DNA of 10,327 bases. Origin: Spirochaetaceae bacterium. Its GTDB lineage: Bacteria; Spirochaetota; Spirochaetia; DSM-2461. A program made the position numbers and the translations under genes. How positions within the stretch are numbered: position 1 is the first letter of the stretch; each line of letters begins with the position of its first letter. Below the pieces are notes generated by a model. It made no database searches, was not told the origin of the DNA, and saw only the letters and a program-made list of their open reading frames with translations. The stretch lies in NCBI GenBank assembly GCA_016342385.1, contig JAEINM010000113.1:1-10327 (forward strand). The letters run 5' to 3'. Positions 8,117 through 10,327 of this stretch are shown in pieces.

Positions 8117-8308
8117 GAACAATGTGATGAATTAAAGCTCATACTGGAATTGGATGGAAGTGTTCATCTAAAAAGCAATCAAAAAGAAAAAGATAAAAAA
8201 AGAGAAGATTACTTGAAATCAGAAGGTTATGGCATTATCCGATTCGAAAATTATATAATTATCAATAGACCAGAAATCTTATTTCAAAAATTTAAAATGT
8301 ACTTAATC

Positions 8309-8345
8309 CTCCCTCTCCTTGTGGGAGAGGGCCGGGGTGAGGGTT
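8309..8345 (-). repeat. GC-rich palindromic repeat, right copy (inverted)
   Basis: Inverse of 7902-7940. It contains a perfect 8-bp hairpin CCCTCTCC/GGAGAGGG around TTGTG (8311-8331), then CCGGGGTGAGGGT. The two copies bracket the DUF559 remnant. Confidence 0.85.
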
Positions 8346-8376
8346 GGAAAGCAGATTTTATTTACATATAACGTTA

Positions 8377-8395
8377 ACTTGTGGGTAATAGTATG
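8377..8395 (-). repeat. Internal third copy of the element end
   Basis: ACTTGTGGGTAATAGTATG matches the right terminal repeat over 19 bases in the same orientation, 40 bp inside it. The bases beyond it (CCTTCAGGG) are not matched at the left end, so it is not the boundary of the present insertion. It may be the end of an earlier, nested element. Confidence 0.8.
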
Positions 8396-8434
8396 CCTTC
8401 AGGGGGCCGGGGGGCTCTATAGGCAGCATGCTGA

Positions 8435-8454
8435 GACTTGTGGGTAATAGTATG
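8435..8454 (-). repeat. Right terminal inverted repeat of the Tn5-like element
   Basis: GACTTGTGGGTAATAGTATG, the exact inverse of 7794-7813, followed at once by the second copy of the 9-bp duplication. Confidence 0.9.
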
Positions 8455-8463
8455 ATCCCAGAG
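8455..8463 (+). repeat. Target-site duplication, right copy (9 bp)
   Basis: ATCCCAGAG, identical to 7785-7793. Confidence 0.85.
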
Positions 8464-8531
8464 GGAGAGGGAAGAAGCAGTTACTATTTATTGAAGAACA
8501 GATTCTGAGAGCTGAGACCATTCTCCAATAG

Positions 8532-8649
8532 AAGAATAATGACTTTGTTGAGCTGCCCGACAGCACCGGATAAAGAAACCGGAAAAGCTGTTAAATTGTC
8601 CTGATTTTACACTCAGCCAGTCGGGTCAGTTCCAACTTTTTATTATTTT
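8532..8649 (+). other. Irregular hairpin A
   Basis: Nested stems: AGAATAAT (8533-8540) with ATTATTTT-type partner (8642-8649, one G-T), GTTG (8547-8550) with CAAC (8633-8636), CTG with CAG (8553-8555, 8627-8629), CCCGA with TCGGG (8556-8560, 8621-8625), CAGC with GCTG (8561-8564, 8587-8590), and a CCGG/CCGG tip. Confidence 0.5.
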
Positions 8650-8763
8650 AGAATTCATAAATAGTGGTTCCAGGGAAACCGCTGACCGATCATACCTAGT
8701 GCTAAACACCGGAAGTTTCGCTCAGGCCAGTCGGTCACATCGTACAAAATATTTGTTATGAAA

Positions 8764-8891
8764 CAGGCCTTCGCCGACAGAATAGGACGTTATAGTCAGC
8801 AGCTTTTTATCAGGCAAAATATTGCAAAAATTAAGCATTCATTTTACCAAATTCCAGCGGCCGATAACGCTATATTGCTGTCGACTTCCTG
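8764..8891 (+). other. Irregular hairpin C
   Basis: Stems from outside in: CAGG/CCTG (8764-8767, 8888-8891); CGACAG/CTGTCG (8775-8780, 8878-8883); AATA/TATT (8781-8784, 8873-8876); CGTTAT/ATAACG (8788-8793, 8864-8869); a spaced C.GC.GCT/AGC.GC.G helix (8797-8804, 8856-8863); GG/CC; AAAAT/ATTTT (8816-8820, 8841-8845); and TGC/GCA near the loop. More than 30 pairs. Confidence 0.55.
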
Positions 8892-8961
8892 ATCTTCAGT
8901 GTGAGGGAATTTTTACCCAAACAGTCAGCGGTTCCACGTGGCAAATGATCTTTTTTTTAAA

Positions 8962-9020
8962 CGCCGATAGTTCTGGGAAAAGATCCTGAGAATCAGGTTT
9001 TTTTACCAGGACTGTCGGCG
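8962..9020 (+). other. Hairpin D, 28-position stem with GAA loop
   Basis: The left arm 8962-8989 starts CGCCGATAGTTCTGG; the right arm 8993-9020 ends CCAGGACTGTCGGCG. Of 28 opposed positions, 26 pair (23 Watson-Crick, three G-T) and two are mismatched (G-A, T-T). The loop is GAA. Its inner tip, CCTGA-GAA-TCAGG followed by seven T, resembles a short terminator, but the right arm continues past the T run. Confidence 0.75.
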
Positions 9021-9080
9021 GTGATAAAGAAAAGGGTTTCGAAGAATCCCGGTGTCGTTGTAGCAGTTAATTGTTTTATC

Positions 9081-9134
9081 CAAATTGGCGGACGGTCAGC
9101 TGATTCTTAAATCAAAACCAGCCAACCGAATTTG
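9081..9134 (+). other. Irregular hairpin E
   Basis: Stems CAAAT/ATTTG (9081-9085, 9130-9134), TGGC/GCCA (9086-9089, 9121-9124), GGT/ACC (9094-9096, 9117-9119) and TGATT/AATCA (9101-9105, 9110-9114) around a CTTA loop. Confidence 0.5.
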
Positions 9135-9149
9135 AACAACGCTGCAGGG

Positions 9150-9234
9150 GAACAGGAATATTTGTTATCGAGTGAGCCCCGGCGAACGTACCGCCGACTT
9201 GTCGGCTGACGATAACACCCGAAATATTCTGTTT
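9150..9234 (+). other. Irregular hairpin F
   Basis: GTTATCG/CGATAAC (9164-9170, 9210-9216), GAATATTT/AAATATTC (9156-9163, 9222-9229) and AACA/TGTT (9151-9154, 9230-9233) with a one-base bulge and a 5-base bulge. The top (9171-9209) has alternative short stems, including GCCGA/TCGGC around CTTG. Confidence 0.6.
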
Positions 9235-9304
9235 AAGCGGTACGCTGACCTGCCGATTCCTAATCCGATCACGTAGACAGAATTCTTTAAAAACTCATAA
9301 GCAC

Positions 9305-9340
9305 AAAAAAATCCCCATTCCGATCGGAACAGGGATTTTT
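9305..9340 (-). terminator. Intrinsic terminator of the minus-strand pair, possibly bidirectional
   Basis: AAAATCCC and GGGATTTT enclose a CA/CA mismatch and the self-complementary TTCCGATCGGAA. On the minus strand the stem is followed by a run of T (complement of A 9305-9311), 22 bp past the stop codon of the gene at 9362. A shorter T run on the plus side could also terminate RNA from 8521-9290. Confidence 0.85.
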
Positions 9341-9361
9341 AATTCTTTTACCTGATGTTTA

Positions 9362-9757
9362 TTATTTAGCTTCGTCATATGGAAAAGGAATAAAGGAATA
9401 CCTTTCATCTGATCCTTCGATTCCAATTGAAATGATATCTGAAAAATCAACATCCTGAGGGAATGCTAATATAACCTTTTTGTTATCACTTGATTTTCCA
9501 ATATACTGATTCTTCTCATCATCATATTCAAGGTAAACCAAATAGTCTTTCTCTCCAAAATATGCATTCTCCCAATAAACATAAATTGAAGTACTGTTAA
9601 CTCTTTCAATAAAAACATGCTGATTTGCTTTAAAAAAGCTCCTACTATCTACACCTGGTAAAGCCCAAATTCCTTCCAGTTCAATATTTGTAGAATTTGC
9701 ATCTGCAAAAAGAGTGATAGTTAATGTTAGTAATATAAAAGTTAATAGCTTTTTCAT
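9362..9757 (-). CDS. Small secreted protein of unknown function, possible immunity partner
   Basis: This 131-residue protein starts at ATG 9757, chosen because GGGAGG (9763-9768) lies 5 bases upstream and it opens a signal peptide (MKKLLTFILLTLTITLFA, cleavage likely before DANS). An earlier in-frame start at 9808 would lie inside the upstream gene and bury the signal. The mature part, about 113 residues, is acidic and rich in beta pattern: IELEGIWALPG, then STSIYVYWENAYFG, YLVYLEYDDEKNQYIG and ERYSFIPFP, like a small lipocalin-like or sandwich fold, though I recognise no family. It begins 10 bp after the M23-domain gene and ends at the terminator at 9305-9340, so the two are co-transcribed. 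A periplasmic inhibitor of that domain is possible; this is inference from arrangement only. Confidence 0.7.
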   Translation of the reverse strand: MKKLLTFILLTLTITLFADANSTNIELEGIWALPGVDSRSFFKANQHVFIERVNSTSIYVYWENAYFGEKDYLVYLEYDDEKNQYIGKSSDNKKVILAFPQDVDFSDIISIGIEGSDERYSFIPFPYDEAK

Positions 9758-9767
9758 TAAGGCCTCC

Positions 9768-10327
9768 CTAAAAATATGTGTTTGCTGGATTAGATGTCTC
9801 CCAGCCATCAGTAGTAAACTGAAAATCAGTTTCTGAAGTCGTTAATCCTATTGGATTTACTAAATATCGTTGCCAACCAAATTGTCCACCTCTGCTCACC
9901 TCTATATGATTATGTGGTCCAGTAGAAGAGCTTGGTACATTAGAATTATTACTTTCTGGGAACACTGAAATTGTTTGTCCTGGTTTATATTGAGACCTTA
10001 CTGATGGCAGATCATCAACATCACTGTGTTTAACTCTTATTCGTATATCTGTTCCTAATACTGTTAGAACAAATGGATTCGATCCAGCAGGGTCAACACT
10101 TTTAACAGATGTGTACCAAGGAGTTCTTAAATCTCCTGATGCATTGGTGATAGCAGGGTTTCTAATGCCATCAACTCCATAATGGGCAGTTGTATCATAG
10201 TCACCTGTTAACTCCTGATCGACATCAAATCCTTCAGATAAAACACCATCTTCGACATAATCTTCAATACTTTCAGGAACTACTAATTGATTATATTCGC
10301 CCTTTCTTTCAATTTGCTCTTGTTCAA
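9768..10327 (-). CDS. C-terminal part of a larger protein ending in an M23-peptidase-like domain (5' end outside window)
   Basis: The frame is open from the window edge to a TAG at 9768-9770, giving 185 residues without a start. Counting from the first visible codon, an H-x3-D motif (H48, D52 in AHYGVDGI) is followed by GDLRTPWYTSVKSV, then IRIRVKHSDV (H100), KPGQTIS (115-120) and GPHNHIEV, whose H138-x-H140 resembles the GPHLHFE of M23/LytM endopeptidases. The order and spacing fit a zinc cell-wall hydrolase domain with all ligands present. A tail of about 40 residues (FGWQRYLVNPIGL...) follows. The upstream part is not visible, so it may be a large secreted, repeat-containing or RHS-type protein. 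A GTG at 9965 would give only a short product cutting the domain, so it is not a separate gene. Confidence 0.7.
   Translation of the reverse strand, partial: EQEQIERKGEYNQLVVPESIEDYVEDGVLSEGFDVDQELTGDYDTTAHYGVDGIRNPAITNASGDLRTPWYTSVKSVDPAGSNPFVLTVLGTDIRIRVKHSDVDDLPSVRSQYKPGQTISVFPESNNSNVPSSSTGPHNHIEVSRGGQFGWQRYLVNPIGLTTSETDFQFTTDGWETSNPANTYF

Larger units (their letters stand above)
7879..8371 (+). pseudogene. Broken DUF559 (Vsr/PD-(D/E)XK-like) endonuclease gene
   Basis: The first part (frame from 7879) gives ELRKEETAAEKMTWHLLRNRRFRGLKFRR, the typical N-terminal half of a DUF559 protein. The second part, one frame on, gives CDELKLILELDGSVHL and EDYLKSEGYGIIRFEN, the typical C-terminal half. 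Between FRR (ending 8091) and CDELK (from 8123) lie 31 bases. Relatives normally have about 12 codons there, reading like QHPIGxYIVDFY; no frame gives that here, so the central strand with its conserved aspartate is lost and the frame is shifted. No internal start in the first frame is obvious, and the frame runs in from the flanking palindromic repeat. The C-terminal tail (LPLLVGEGRGEG) is the right-hand repeat read as protein. The gene is almost certainly inactive. Confidence 0.8.
7794..8454. mobile_element. Non-autonomous Tn5/IS50-like (IS4 superfamily-type) element, 661 bp
   Basis: The ends are CATACTATTACCCACAAGTC (7794-7813) and its exact reverse complement (8435-8454), a perfect 20-bp terminal inverted repeat, flanked by a direct 9-bp duplication ATCCCAGAG. 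By eye the first 19 bases match the Tn5 outside end CTGACTCTTATACACAAGT at 14 positions, including the inner CACAAGT, and lie in the same orientation. No transposase is encoded, so the element would need one supplied in trans. The interior carries a broken DUF559 gene bracketed by inverted GC-rich palindromes, and a third copy of the end sequence (8377-8395). The target appears to have been a GC-rich repeat, since the joined flanks read CTCATCCCAGAGGGAGAGGG. Family assignment is inferred from ends and duplication length only. Confidence 0.8.
8521..9290 (+). ncRNA. Candidate large structured RNA (class not recognised)
   Basis: No open frame of useful length was found over this roughly 770-bp gene-free stretch. 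It is instead filled with successive long irregular hairpins (8532-8649, 8764-8891, 8962-9020, 9081-9134, 9150-9234), plus a long-range 12-bp pairing (8674-8686 with 8924-8935). A motif like GCCGACAG or its inverse recurs in most of them. Non-Watson-Crick positions in the best hairpin are G-T, not A-C, which fits pairing in a plus-strand transcript. A minus-strand terminator at 9305-9340 could also stop plus-strand transcription. I recognise no known family; a DNA-level folding element is an alternative. No promoter was identified. Confidence 0.4.

Noticed and set aside
8948..9004. Two simple terminators at the T runs (8951-8958 and 8998-9004)
   Set aside because: The first T run has no stem before it and can pair with A-rich sequence after 9020; the second lies inside hairpin D. 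Both fit better as stem parts.
8521..9290. Integron attC array
   Set aside because: The hairpins have GTT on the left arm and AAC on the right (GTTATCG...CGATAAC), the reverse of the RYYYAAC...GTTRRRY order of attC, and there are no cassette genes or integrase.
8521..9290. Group II intron or decayed protein gene
   Set aside because: No domain V-like end, no maturase frame, and no protein-like segment in any frame that I could recognise.
9768..9965. Separate short gene starting at GTG 9965
   Set aside because: The same frame stays open to the window edge and the M23 motifs span this point, so it is the tail of a longer gene.

Overview
The window looks like chromosomal DNA of a free-living spirochaete-type bacterium. 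The family-level guess is moderate to low confidence and is inferred from the mix of genes: a membrane-anchored class III cyclase, an IscU/NifU-like scaffold paired with a GGGtGRT protein, a hybrid histidine kinase and small secreted or beta-barrel envelope proteins. No rRNA, tRNA or CRISPR was seen.

Region 1 (1-5071, + strand). A three-gene overlapping set encodes a membrane class III nucleotide cyclase, a secreted LolA/DUF1571-like protein and a geranylgeranyl-reductase-family FAD oxidoreductase. It is followed by a two-gene set, an IscU/NifU-like Fe-S scaffold and a GGGtGRT-family protein, which ends at a very strong intrinsic terminator (5031-5071). The leader and first codons of the scaffold gene also occur as a decayed copy at 20-113, so the three-gene block lies between direct repeats.

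Region 2 (5057-7663). A small beta-barrel-like secreted protein on the minus strand converges on that terminator. It is divergent from a REC-PAS-HisKA-HATPase-REC hybrid histidine kinase.

Region 3 (7785-8463). This is a 661-bp non-autonomous mobile element. It has perfect 20-bp terminal inverted repeats that resemble the Tn5/IS50 outside end (14 of 19 bases by eye), and it is flanked by a 9-bp direct repeat. It carries a broken DUF559 nuclease gene, itself bracketed by inverted copies of a GC-rich palindromic repeat.

Region 4 (8521-9290). About 770 bp without a usable reading frame is filled with long irregular hairpins. The best has 26 of 28 paired positions and a GAA loop. G-U wobbles favour a plus-strand RNA. 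I regard this as a candidate large structured RNA (or folding DNA element) of no class I recognise.

Region 5 (9305-10327, minus strand). The 3' end of a larger gene encodes a terminal M23-peptidase-like domain. It is followed after 10 bp by a small secreted protein and a hairpin terminator. A cell-wall-hydrolase effector with a periplasmic immunity partner is an attractive but unproven reading.
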